Shown: one piece after another, positions 7,367 to 15,127 of the stretch
How positions within the stretch are numbered: the first letter of the stretch is position 1
Layout of the letters: every line of letters starts with the position of its first letter
Assembly: GCF_007830255.1 (NCBI RefSeq)
Contig: NZ_VLKG01000009.1
Coordinates: 107,278-166,359, forward strand
DNA: 59,082 nt
Source: Azomonas agilis
GTDB taxonomy: Bacteria > Pseudomonadota > Gammaproteobacteria > Pseudomonadales > Pseudomonadaceae
Direction of reading: 5' to 3'
Made by a program: the position numbers and the translations under genes
The notes under the pieces: model-generated
What the model was told of the DNA's origin: nothing
Databases searched by the model: none
What the model saw: only the letters and a program-made list of their open reading frames with translations

Positions 7367-7933
7367 TTAAAACAGCATTACTGCGCCACTGGTTGCGATA
7401 GTAACTCCTAAAGCACGCGTAAGCTGAGGGATCTGACGAATACCGGCAGCCAGTAAACCACCGCCCAGATGCAATACTAAGCTAGAGCCCAAAAAGCCCA
7501 CTGCAAAGGCCCATAGGCTGCCTGTGGCTTCCGCGCCGTGGGCATAGCCATGAAACAGAGCAAAGCCCGCCGCTAGGCTCAAGCAGGCCAGCGTGGGTAA
7601 TTTTAGGGCACTGGTGGCAATCAGCACGCCGAGGAGTAAAACCGAAAGGCCGATTCCTGTTTCCACCATCGGCAGGTTCAGGCCTGCAACTCCCATTAAA
7701 AAGCCAAGCAGCAAAGCTCCTAAAAAGCTGGCAGGAATGGCCAGTTTGAGTGTGCGCGTTTGTAAGGCAGCCCAAATACCGATGGCCAGCATGGCTAATA
7801 AGTGATCAATTCCTGTAAAAGGGTGCAACAGGCCAGATAATAGGCCCAGATGCGAATGATCTCCCTCGTGGGCCAAGGCTAAACTGGGTAACAAACTGAT
7901 GCTCAATAAAGGCAGCAAATGGCGTGTATTCAT
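7367..7933 (-). CDS. HupE/UreJ-family membrane protein
   Basis: A 188-residue membrane protein with an N-terminal signal peptide (cleavage near ALA-HEGDHSH) and about six or seven transmembrane helices. The family signature HPFTGIDHLLAMLAIG is present at about residues 37-52, and a second His-rich spot, FHGYAHGAE, at about 127-135. HupE/UreJ proteins are thought to bring nickel or a related metal into the cell for hydrogenase or urease. No hydrogenase or urease gene is in this window, so the metal and the client enzyme are unknown; a general nickel or cobalt uptake role is the safest inference. It stands alone, convergent with the porin gene. Confidence 0.9.
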   Translation of the reverse strand: MNTRHLLPLLSISLLPSLALAHEGDHSHLGLLSGLLHPFTGIDHLLAMLAIGIWAALQTRTLKLAIPASFLGALLLGFLMGVAGLNLPMVETGIGLSVLLLGVLIATSALKLPTLACLSLAAGFALFHGYAHGAEATGSLWAFAVGFLGSSLVLHLGGGLLAAGIRQIPQLTRALGVTIATSGAVMLF

Positions 7934-8174
7934 AATCCCTCGCCAGACTGTAAAACGAGATTTAGGGTTAATAAGCCCCTAAGGGCGGCTGAATCGAAGT
8001 GACGGCATGATGCCTGAGCCCATAGGCTGCTGTCATGATTTCTGTCATTTAGACTGGGCTAATGCTTTTAAACCAACCTTGCCAGTAAGGATAACGACTC
8101 CTTATAGTCAGGCCTCGCATTCAGTGTCTGTCGATTTTGTATTCCGGCAGAGCAAGCCGCACATGGATAGAAGC

Positions 8175-9098
8175 ATGATTGAACTGATGAATTTGACTAA
8201 GGTGTTTGCCACACGGCGGGTGGTCAACGACCTGTCATTCAGTGTGCAACCCGGTGAAGTGCTGGGTTTTTTAGGCCCCAATGGTGCGGGTAAATCCACC
8301 ACCATGAAGATGCTGACCGGCTTTTTAGAGCCTGATTCGGGGACTGCTCGCATCATGGGGTATGACATCCGCACCCAAACCCGAAAAGTTCAGCAACTGA
8401 TGGGGTATTTAGCTGAGGGGGCACCCTGTTATGGCGACATGAGCGTGCGGGGTTTTCTAACCTTCATTGCGGAAATCCGAGGCTTTCGTAAAGCCGCTTG
8501 TCAGCAACGCCTGAACGAAGTGGTTGAGCGTTTGGAGCTAGAGCCTGTTTTAGATCAGAGCATTGATACCCTGTCTAAAGGCTTTCGGCGGCGGGTGGGT
8601 TTGGCTCAAGCCATCATCCATGATCCCAAGGTGCTGATTCTGGATGAGCCTACCGACGGTTTAGACCCGAACCAAAAATACCAAGTGCGCCAGCTTATTC
8701 GAGGTTTATCCAAGGATAAGATCGTCATCATCTCGACCCATATTCTGGAAGAGGTCACGGCGGTTTGTACCCGTGCAGTGATTATCAGTGAAGGGAAATT
8801 GGTGGCCGATGGCACGCCTTTAGAACTGGAAAGCCGTTCGCGCTACCACCAAGCGGTTACTCTGGTTACAGGTACTCCGTTGGACGAGGCGGCCTTATTA
8901 GCACTGCCCGGCGTATCGGGGCTTGAGCAAAATCCCTTAGAACATAGCCTGACGCTATTGGCAGAGCCGGGAGCTGTAATTTATCCCCAAATCAGTGCGT
9001 TGGTTAGCGAGCGTGGTTGGAAGATCCGTGAAATGGATGTAGAGCGTGGGCGTTTAGATGATGTATTTCGTAGCCTGACGCGTGGAGATAGCCTGTGA
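8175..9098 (+). CDS. ABC transporter ATP-binding protein (GldA-like)
   Basis: A 307-residue nucleotide-binding subunit of an ABC-2 type exporter. Walker A GPNGAGKS has Lys40, the signature is LSKGFRRRVGLAQA, and Walker B is VLILDEPTDGLDP; the H-loop STHILEE follows. The C-terminal 80 residues form the extra domain typical of drug- and gliding-type ABC ATPases. Start at ATG 8175 begins MIELMNLTKVF, the usual family opening; an in-frame ATG at 8163 would add four residues. It overlaps the next gene by 4 bases (GTGA), so the three genes 8175-11696 form one operon. Substrate is unknown. Gld names come from Bacteroidetes gliding, but this triad is widespread in bacteria that do not glide. Confidence 0.9.
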   Translation: MIELMNLTKVFATRRVVNDLSFSVQPGEVLGFLGPNGAGKSTTMKMLTGFLEPDSGTARIMGYDIRTQTRKVQQLMGYLAEGAPCYGDMSVRGFLTFIAEIRGFRKAACQQRLNEVVERLELEPVLDQSIDTLSKGFRRRVGLAQAIIHDPKVLILDEPTDGLDPNQKYQVRQLIRGLSKDKIVIISTHILEEVTAVCTRAVIISEGKLVADGTPLELESRSRYHQAVTLVTGTPLDEAALLALPGVSGLEQNPLEHSLTLLAEPGAVIYPQISALVSERGWKIREMDVERGRLDDVFRSLTRGDSL

Positions 9099-9826
9099 GA
9101 CAACTGCCCGTTATCGTAAGCCGCGAGTTGGGTAGCTACTTTGCTACGCCACTGGCCTATATCTTTATCCTGATTTTTTTAGTGCTGTCTGGGCTGTTTA
9201 CCTTCTATTTAGGTGGATTTTACGAGCGTGGGCAGGCTGATTTAAGCGCTTTTTTTGATTTTCACCCTTGGCTGTACCTGTTTTTGATTCCAGCCTTAGC
9301 CATGCGCCTATGGGCTGAGGAGCGTAAATCCGGTTCCATCGAATTGCTTATGACCTTACCCATTACTCGTTTTGAAGTGGTAACCGGAAAATTTCTAGCG
9401 GCTTGGCTGTTTGCCGGCATGTCCTTATTGCTGACCTTCCCGATGGTGCTCACGGTTAACTATCTAGGCGAACCGGACAACGGCATTATTGTGGCGGCTT
9501 ATTTGGGAAGCTGGTTGTTGGCGGGCGCTTTTTTAGCCATCGGTTCCTGTATGTCGGCCTTAGCAAAAAACCAAGTGATTGCCTTTATTTTGACGGTAAC
9601 TGCCTGCTTTTTATTCATCGTTAGTGGCCTGCCAATGGTGTTGGATGCTTTTAATTGGGCCCCTCAATGGCTGATTGATGCGGTGGCTTCGCTGAGTTTT
9701 CCGGTACGTTTTTCGTCCTTGGGTAAAGGCATTATTGATGTGCGCGATGTGCTGTACTTTCTGAGCTTAATCGTCGCTTGGTTGGCCGCAACAGCGGTTG
9801 TTATTGATCTCAAAAAAGCGGTTTGA
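9095..9826 (+). CDS. ABC-2 type transporter permease (GldF-like)
   Basis: A 243-residue integral membrane protein with about six helices: strong hydrophobic stretches near 18-42, 60-75, 105-125, 135-155, 160-185 and 215-240. The EERKSGSIELLMTLPIT segment between helices two and three is characteristic of ABC-2 permeases of this group. The GTG start overlaps the ATPase stop in GTGA, implying coupled translation. It pairs with the ATPase upstream and the large auxiliary protein downstream. The substrate is not known. Confidence 0.9.
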   Translation: MRQLPVIVSRELGSYFATPLAYIFILIFLVLSGLFTFYLGGFYERGQADLSAFFDFHPWLYLFLIPALAMRLWAEERKSGSIELLMTLPITRFEVVTGKFLAAWLFAGMSLLLTFPMVLTVNYLGEPDNGIIVAAYLGSWLLAGAFLAIGSCMSALAKNQVIAFILTVTACFLFIVSGLPMVLDAFNWAPQWLIDAVASLSFPVRFSSLGKGIIDVRDVLYFLSLIVAWLAATAVVIDLKKAV

Positions 9827-9836
9827 GGAAGTCTGC

Positions 9837-11696
9837 ATGCTGAAAAGAACGCTCTATTCCGGCATTGGCCTTCTGTTAATTGCCTTAGCTTTTTTGGTGT
9901 TCAACCTGCTGTCCGGGCTGTTGTTTAGCCAAGCTCGTTTGGATTTAACTCAGCAAAAGCTTTATACCCTGTCTGAAGGCACCATCCGTATTCTGAATAA
10001 CCTGCAACGTCCCATCGAATTGCAGTTCTTTTTTTCCGACGAGTTGGCGCGTGACTTACCGGCATTGCGTAACTATGCCCGTCGGGTTGAAGAAATGCTG
10101 AAAACCTATGTAGATCGCTCCGCCGGTAAAATCACCTTAAAGCGCATTGATCCTAAGCCTTTTTCTGAGGAGGAAGACCGCGCCGCTGAGCTAGGCTTAC
10201 AGGGCGTTCCCATGCAGCAAATGGGCGATAATCTGTATTTTGGCTTAGTAGGGGGGCACCCCTCGGAAGGGGATACCACGGAAGCTATTCCTTTCTTCCA
10301 GCAGGATCGAGAAGCCTTCTTAGAATACGAAATCAGCCGTTTAATCCAAAGCCTCGCTCAGACAGAGCGGCCTTTGGTGGGGATTTTGTCTGGTTTACCG
10401 ATGGAAGGCGGTTTCGACTTTCGCACCCAGCAGCCAACGGGCCCTTGGGTGGTTTTAGAAGAAGTCCGTCAGATGTTCCGCCTGCAAGCCTTGCCACCTG
10501 CTACCAATCAGATTCCCGACGAAGTGTCGGTATTGATGTTGGTGCATCCTAAGGATCTGTCAGAGTCCACGCGCTATGCCATCGACCAGTTTGTGTTGCG
10601 CGGTGGCAAGCTGTTGGTATTTGTCGATCCGTACAGTGAGGTAGATTCCTCCATGGATTTGGCCGCGCTACAGGAGGATTCCCCGCCTATCCATCATTCT
10701 AATTTGGAGACACTGTTTCAAGCTTGGGGATTGCGCTTGATTCCAGACCGAGTGGTTGCTGATCCAGCCTATGCTATTTCAGTGAACTTGGATGGACAAA
10801 AGCGCCCTGTACGTCACCCCGTGTTGCTGTCTTTGCCAGCCCGCGCTTTGGATAAGCAAGATATCGTCAGTTCAGAGCTGGATATGTTGAATGTGGCCAC
10901 CATCGGTGCTTTAGAACCTTTGCCTGATGCAGCAACGCGTTTCACGCCACTGGTGCGCAGTTCAGAAGAGGCCCTGTTGGTGGATACGCAACGTCTGCTC
11001 AATCTGAATAATCCACGGGATCTGTTGCGCGGTTTAAAAGCATCCGGTACCGCCTATACCTTAGCCGCTCGTGTGCAAGGGCCTGCGAAGTCGGCCTTCC
11101 CTGAGGGCATTGAGGGCCGGGTAGAGGGGCTTAAATCAGCGGACTCCATTAATGTGATCGTGGTGGCGGATACGGATTTGTTAGCCGATCGCCTGTGGGT
11201 ACAGGTACAAGAGTTTTTTGGGCAGCCGATTCCAACCCCTTGGGCGGATAATGCTTCTCTGGTAATCAATGCCTTAGATAATCTAGCAGGCAGTGATGCC
11301 TTGATCAGTGTGCGCTCCCGTGGGCGTTACTCGCGCCCCTTCACCCGTGTTGAGGCCATTCAGCGGGACGCTGAGGAGCAGTTTAGGGAGAAAGAAGAGC
11401 GCTTACAGCAGCGTTTAATGGCCACCGAGCAACGTTTGGTCGAGTTGCAGGGTGCCAATGCTCAAGCCCTTGAAATGTCTCCTGAGCAGCAGCACACGCT
11501 TCAGCAGTTCTTGCAAGAGAAGCTTGCCATTCGCAAGGAGCTACGCGAGGTGCGCTACGATCTTAACGCGGATATTGAAGCCTTAGGGCGCAGTCTTAAG
11601 TTCATCAATATTGCCTTAATGCCGTTGCTGTTGACCTTAGGTGCTTTATTTTGGCTGTGGCGGCATCGGCGAGTCAGGCCCACATTTTTGGATTAA
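9837..11696 (+). CDS. GldG-family ABC transporter auxiliary protein
   Basis: A 619-residue protein with a transmembrane helix near the N-terminus (about 8-30), a large extracytoplasmic region related to the GldG/intraflagellar-transport-like (DUF4350-type) domain, a coiled-coil stretch at about 505-580 (REKEERLQQRL, EKLAIRKELREV) and a C-terminal transmembrane helix (MPLLLTLGALFWLW) followed by basic residues. It completes the ATPase-permease-GldG triad and is taken to be a membrane-bound part of the exporter. I chose ATG 9837 because GAGGAA lies 7 bases upstream; an in-frame ATG 39 bases earlier lies inside the permease gene. Role in transport is inferred from family and operon only. Confidence 0.88.
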   Translation: MLKRTLYSGIGLLLIALAFLVFNLLSGLLFSQARLDLTQQKLYTLSEGTIRILNNLQRPIELQFFFSDELARDLPALRNYARRVEEMLKTYVDRSAGKITLKRIDPKPFSEEEDRAAELGLQGVPMQQMGDNLYFGLVGGHPSEGDTTEAIPFFQQDREAFLEYEISRLIQSLAQTERPLVGILSGLPMEGGFDFRTQQPTGPWVVLEEVRQMFRLQALPPATNQIPDEVSVLMLVHPKDLSESTRYAIDQFVLRGGKLLVFVDPYSEVDSSMDLAALQEDSPPIHHSNLETLFQAWGLRLIPDRVVADPAYAISVNLDGQKRPVRHPVLLSLPARALDKQDIVSSELDMLNVATIGALEPLPDAATRFTPLVRSSEEALLVDTQRLLNLNNPRDLLRGLKASGTAYTLAARVQGPAKSAFPEGIEGRVEGLKSADSINVIVVADTDLLADRLWVQVQEFFGQPIPTPWADNASLVINALDNLAGSDALISVRSRGRYSRPFTRVEAIQRDAEEQFREKEERLQQRLMATEQRLVELQGANAQALEMSPEQQHTLQQFLQEKLAIRKELREVRYDLNADIEALGRSLKFINIALMPLLLTLGALFWLWRHRRVRPTFLD

Positions 11697-11708
11697 GGGC
11701 GTTAAAGG

Positions 11709-12077
11709 TTAGGTACGCCAGATAATGTTTTGTACCCCTTGGGGGCCGATACTCAGCCAGCGGTCGGCCTCTTCTTCCTGTTCATCCTCCTGCCAGCTAC
11801 AGGGCATACAGCGGATTTCGATCTGAAGGGCTTGAAAGGCTTCTTGGGCACAGTTCAAATCATCAACCCAAGGTGTAGCATCGCTCTCAAGCACTAGGGA
11901 ATGCCATTTGCCTACAGCTTGCTCCACCCACACAATGGGAATTTGGCCCGCATGGCAACGGCGGGTTTTACCCTGAACAGTCCAAGCAGAAAGTGGCCCA
12001 AGGCGCTGGCTTAACCACTGGGTAACAGCAGATAGCTCGGCTTGTTTGAGATAAATTTCGATATCAGGCTGGCGCAT
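11709..12077 (-). CDS. Uncharacterised protein, 122 residues
   Basis: I do not recognise a named domain. The protein is soluble, has no signal peptide, and is rich in Trp and acidic residues; the segment DEQEEEADRW is strongly acidic. The pattern of predicted helix (QAELSAVTQWLSQRLG) followed by several strands suggests a small alpha/beta domain. The composition and codon use look like the neighbours, and similar proteins are, to my memory, annotated as hypothetical in Pseudomonas. It is convergent with the ABC operon and ends 12 bases from it. Real gene likely; function unknown. Confidence 0.75.
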   Translation of the reverse strand: MRQPDIEIYLKQAELSAVTQWLSQRLGPLSAWTVQGKTRRCHAGQIPIVWVEQAVGKWHSLVLESDATPWVDDLNCAQEAFQALQIEIRCMPCSWQEDEQEEEADRWLSIGPQGVQNIIWRT

Positions 12078-12314
12078 AAGGTCATTCTTTGGAGAAAAAG
12101 CCCATACTGACGTGCGTCTGCTTAGAGCGCAATCTGCTCAGTATATAAAGCCCAGACTTGACTCTAAGCCATGGCGGTCGGCATGCTTGCGCCGATACAG
12201 GTAGGCGAACATCGGTGGGGTGTTTGTCTAAATCATTTGGCAGGCCAGTTCATAGGATGAGTCTGGCAGTCTGGTTGGCTCTGCAAAAGGGCTGGGAGTA
12301 AAAAGGAATCTGCC

Positions 12315-12965
12315 ATGGCTGCTTACGAAATATTAATTGCCGACGACCATCCTTTGTTCAGGGGCGCGCTGCACCAAGCCTTAATGCTAGGGTTGGGCTC
12401 TGATGTACATTTGGTGGAGGCTGCGACTATTGCTGAATTGGAAAGCCGAGTCAGCGAAGGCGTGGATTGGGACTTGATTCTACTGGACTTAAATATGCCC
12501 GGTGCTTACGGGTTTTCTGGGTTGGTACTGTTGCGAGGCCAATATCCGCACATGCCGGTGGTAATGGTTTCCGCCCAAGAGGAGCCTGCGGTGATTGCAC
12601 GGGCTCGTGAGTTTGGGGCCAGTGGTTTTATCCCCAAATCCAGCTCCCTAACTACAATCCAAGAAGCGGTTCGAGCGGTGTTAGATGGTGACCTCTGGTG
12701 GCCTGTCCAAGCGACCGAAAATACCAAACTCAGCGAAGAAACTAAGGCGGTCACTGCGGGGTTGGCTAGCCTAACGCCTCAGCAGTTCCGTGTGTTAACG
12801 ATGGTGTGTGATGGCTTGCTCAACAAGCAAATTGCCTACGAGCTGCATGTGTCAGAAGCCACCATCAAAGCCCATGTAACCGCTATCTTCCGTAAGCTGG
12901 GTGTGCGTACACGCACTCAAGCGGCTTTGTTGTTGCAGCAAATGGAATCTATCCCTTTAGGATAA
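12315..12965 (+). CDS. erdR: Response regulator ErdR/CrbR (LuxR/NarL family)
   Basis: A 216-residue two-component regulator. The receiver domain (5-125) has acidic pair Asp10-Asp11 and the phosphorylation site Asp58 in LLDLNMPGAYGFSG, with Lys at IPKSSS. The output domain (about 150-211) is a LuxR-type helix-turn-helix, LTPQQFRVLTMVCDGLLNKQIAYEL then SEATIKAHVTAIFRKL. From memory it is close to Pseudomonas ErdR (CrbR in other species), which is activated by the symporter-type kinase MxtR/CrbS and turns on acetyl-CoA synthetase and other acetate and ethanol oxidation genes. A gene for that kinase lies at 36750-40226. It is transcribed alone from a 237-base intergenic region. A GGAAT-type ribosome-binding site precedes the ATG. 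Confidence 0.88.
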   Translation: MAAYEILIADDHPLFRGALHQALMLGLGSDVHLVEAATIAELESRVSEGVDWDLILLDLNMPGAYGFSGLVLLRGQYPHMPVVMVSAQEEPAVIARAREFGASGFIPKSSSLTTIQEAVRAVLDGDLWWPVQATENTKLSEETKAVTAGLASLTPQQFRVLTMVCDGLLNKQIAYELHVSEATIKAHVTAIFRKLGVRTRTQAALLLQQMESIPLG

Positions 12966-13078
12966 GACGCATCATAACGACTCCTATGCACCTGATGTAT
13001 TGTGTGAAGAGGAGTTTTTATTTAAGAATTGTTTTTATTAAGCTGCCGCGCTTTAAGCCAAATATTAGGGAGCCATGC

Positions 13079-13579
13079 ATGAGGTGGATAGGGATTTTAT
13101 TGGGTTGGATGTTGGCTTATAGCGTTGTGGCGGCAACGCCCTCTGATACCTCCTTAAAGGAGTTATTAGAAGTTACGGATGCCAGAAAAGGTTTGGATAC
13201 CTCCTTAGAGCAAACGGAACACATGATGCGCTCGGTGATGGCAAAATCCTTAGAGGGAAAGCCTGTAACCCCGGCACAGCAAGAAGCCATAAACCGCATG
13301 CAATCTAAGGTATTGGCCGTGCTCAAAGAGGAAATGAACTGGACGAAATTTGAGCCCGTGTTGGTGGATATTTACCGCCAATCCTTAACTCAGGAAGAAG
13401 TCGATGGGGCTTTGAACTTTTACCGTTCTGATGTGGGGCGTTCTATGACGCAAAAGATGCCTCTGATCATGCAAAACAGCATGCAGGCGGTGCAGAATTT
13501 GATGTTAAGCATGATGCCTCGGTTGGCAAAAATTCAGGAAGAATTGCAGGCAGAGCTCAAGGCCACTCAGGCCCAATAA
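13079..13579 (+). CDS. DUF2059 protein, exported
   Basis: A 166-residue protein with an N-terminal signal peptide (MRWIGILLGWMLAYSVVAA, likely cut after ATA/AA near residue 19-20) and a DUF2059 helical domain. Helical content is high throughout, including ALNFYRSDVGRSMTQKMPLIMQ, the most conserved part of this family. The function of DUF2059 is unknown; it should act in the periplasm. The ATG at 13079 has GGGAG 9 bases upstream and gives a proper signal peptide, so I preferred it to in-frame starts further upstream. It starts 113 bases after erdR and is followed by a hairpin. Confidence 0.85.
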   Translation: MRWIGILLGWMLAYSVVAATPSDTSLKELLEVTDARKGLDTSLEQTEHMMRSVMAKSLEGKPVTPAQQEAINRMQSKVLAVLKEEMNWTKFEPVLVDIYRQSLTQEEVDGALNFYRSDVGRSMTQKMPLIMQNSMQAVQNLMLSMMPRLAKIQEELQAELKATQAQ

Positions 13580-13592
13580 CCCAGTCTTCTAG

Positions 13593-13614
13593 TCCACCCA
13601 GAAGGTTGGGTGGA
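13593..13614 (+). terminator. Hairpin after the DUF2059 gene
   Basis: An 8-bp perfect stem (TCCACCCA at 13593-13600, TGGGTGGA at 13607-13614) with a 6-base loop lies 13 bases past the stop codon. The sequence after it is AT-rich (ATGATTTATTTATATG) but has no clean T-run. Confidence 0.5.
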
Positions 13615-13736
13615 ATGATTTATTTATATGTAAAATGGGCATAAATAGAAGATTGTCTGATGATTTAGAAATAAGCGGATTCCTTGTACACTGTAAATTC
13701 GTTTATTCGCTTAACCAGCAATGAGGTAGCTACTCC

Positions 13737-14513
13737 ATGAGTAATCTGAACGTCGAGCGTGTGCTCAGTGTCCACCACTGGAATGACACGCTGTTCAGCT
13801 TCAAGACCACCCGTAATCAGGGCCTGCGTTTTGAAAATGGCCAGTTTGTGATGATCGGGTTGGAAGTGGATGGCCGCCCATTAATGCGTGCCTACAGCAT
13901 CGCCAGCCCTAACTATGAAGAGCACCTAGAGTTCTTCAGCATCAAAGTGCCTAATGGCCCTTTGACCTCGCGCTTACAGCACTTAAAAGAAGGTGATGAG
14001 TTACTGGTGAGTCGTAAGCCCACTGGGACTTTGATTCTAAGTGACCTGTTGCCCGGTCGGCACCTGTATCTACTCAGTACGGGTACTGGATTAGCGCCCT
14101 TTATCAGCCTGATTCAAGATCCTGAAGTGTATGAGCGCTTTGATAAGGTGATTTTGGTACATGGCGTGCGCTATGTCAGCGAGCTAGCCTATGCGGATTT
14201 CATCACTCAACAGTTGCCGGAAAATGAGTTTTTTGGCGATATGGTCAAAGAAAAGCTGATTTACTATCCACTGGTAACTCGCGAAGACTTCCGCAACCAA
14301 GGCCGTCAGACGGATTTGATGCGCTCTGGTAAGCTGTTTGATGACATCGGCTTGCCGCCCATTAATCCCTTGGACGATCGCGCTATGATTTGCGGTAGCC
14401 CCAGCATGTTGGCTGAAACCAGTCAGGTCTTAAATGAGTTTGGGCTGAATGTTTCGCCCCGTCTGGGTGAGCCCGGTGACTATTTGATTGAGCGTGCTTT
14501 TGTTGAGAAATAA
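13737..14513 (+). CDS. fpr: Ferredoxin/flavodoxin-NADP+ reductase
   Basis: A 258-residue FAD enzyme that passes electrons between NADPH and ferredoxin or flavodoxin. FAD-binding motif RAYSIASPNYEE (51-62) is present, where RxYS is the hallmark. The NADP-binding part has STGTGLAPFISLI (about 113-125), HGVR and MICGSPSMLAET. The C-terminus ends in the short bacterial form (RAFVEK). Length and sequence match the Pseudomonas Fpr, known to be induced by oxidative stress through FinR in that genus. I see no clear regulator site upstream. It is a single-gene unit closed by a strong terminator. Confidence 0.95.
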   Translation: MSNLNVERVLSVHHWNDTLFSFKTTRNQGLRFENGQFVMIGLEVDGRPLMRAYSIASPNYEEHLEFFSIKVPNGPLTSRLQHLKEGDELLVSRKPTGTLILSDLLPGRHLYLLSTGTGLAPFISLIQDPEVYERFDKVILVHGVRYVSELAYADFITQQLPENEFFGDMVKEKLIYYPLVTREDFRNQGRQTDLMRSGKLFDDIGLPPINPLDDRAMICGSPSMLAETSQVLNEFGLNVSPRLGEPGDYLIERAFVEK

Positions 14514-14535
14514 GCAAAAGCTGTGCTCTGAATTA

Positions 14536-14567
14536 AAACGGCATCCTTGGGATGCCGTTTTTCTTTT
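14536..14567 (+). terminator. Rho-independent terminator after fpr
   Basis: A perfect 10-bp stem (AAACGGCATC at 14536-14545, complement at 14551-14560) with a 5-base loop is followed by TTCTTTT. It lies 23 bases after the fpr stop. Confidence 0.9.
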
Positions 14568-14590
14568 AGGGTCGGGGTTGAGTGAGTCTC

Positions 14591-15127
14591 TTACAGCGTA
14601 CTGATGCGTACCAGTGCGCCTAAACTGCTGTGATCCAGGTAACGTACTTCATTAGGCCGCACTTTAAAGGTCTGATCAATGTGCTCACTGGCCGTAATTT
14701 GGCCTTGTTCATCAAACTGGTTGACCCAAAAGTTAGCCGTCACCGTAATCTGATCACCCAAGCTAACCTGTAAACGGCCTTGGATGGGCGACAGCTCAAA
14801 ACGGGGTTGTCCCATTTTAAAGGCGAGGTCAGCCGTGTTGCCGGTTAAGTTTTGCCGCCAAGCTTTGTGCAGCAGCACAGCGTACCCTTGGTCTGGCGTG
14901 AGTTTAGCCACCGCATCGTTTAAAAATGCTGGAACCTCGTTGCGCTCAATCAAAACGCTAGCGCCTGTAGCCCAGTTATGGCTGGGTGGCAAGCTGGCAA
15001 CCAGTGGTGTATTGGCGTGCCGAAATACCACCACTTCTACTTGAATCATAGAGGCTGCTTGGGCCGCTAAGCTAAATACAGAGGCTAAGACTGTTACGAG
15101 AACAAAGGAAAGTAACCGTGACTTCAT
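14591..15127 (-). CDS. csiV: CsiV-family periplasmic protein
   Basis: A 178-residue secreted protein: signal peptide MKSRLLSFVLVTVLASVFSL with likely cleavage after AQA near residue 24, then IQVEVVVFRH, the family opening. CsiV was described in Vibrio cholerae as a peptidoglycan-binding periplasmic factor needed for cell-wall synthesis through LpoA/PBP1A. The gene overlaps mfd by 4 bases, as in other gammaproteobacteria, so the two are cotranscribed with csiV downstream. The mfd link appears to be genomic rather than functional. Pseudomonas members are shorter than the Vibrio protein, so the precise role here is inferred. Confidence 0.8.
   Translation of the reverse strand: MKSRLLSFVLVTVLASVFSLAAQAASMIQVEVVVFRHANTPLVASLPPSHNWATGASVLIERNEVPAFLNDAVAKLTPDQGYAVLLHKAWRQNLTGNTADLAFKMGQPRFELSPIQGRLQVSLGDQITVTANFWVNQFDEQGQITASEHIDQTFKVRPNEVRYLDHSSLGALVRISTL

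Noticed and set aside
12255-12300. TGGCAG...TTGGC upstream of erdR as a sigma-54 promoter
   Set aside because: The spacing between GG and GC is 11 rather than 10 bases and the -12 element is poor.
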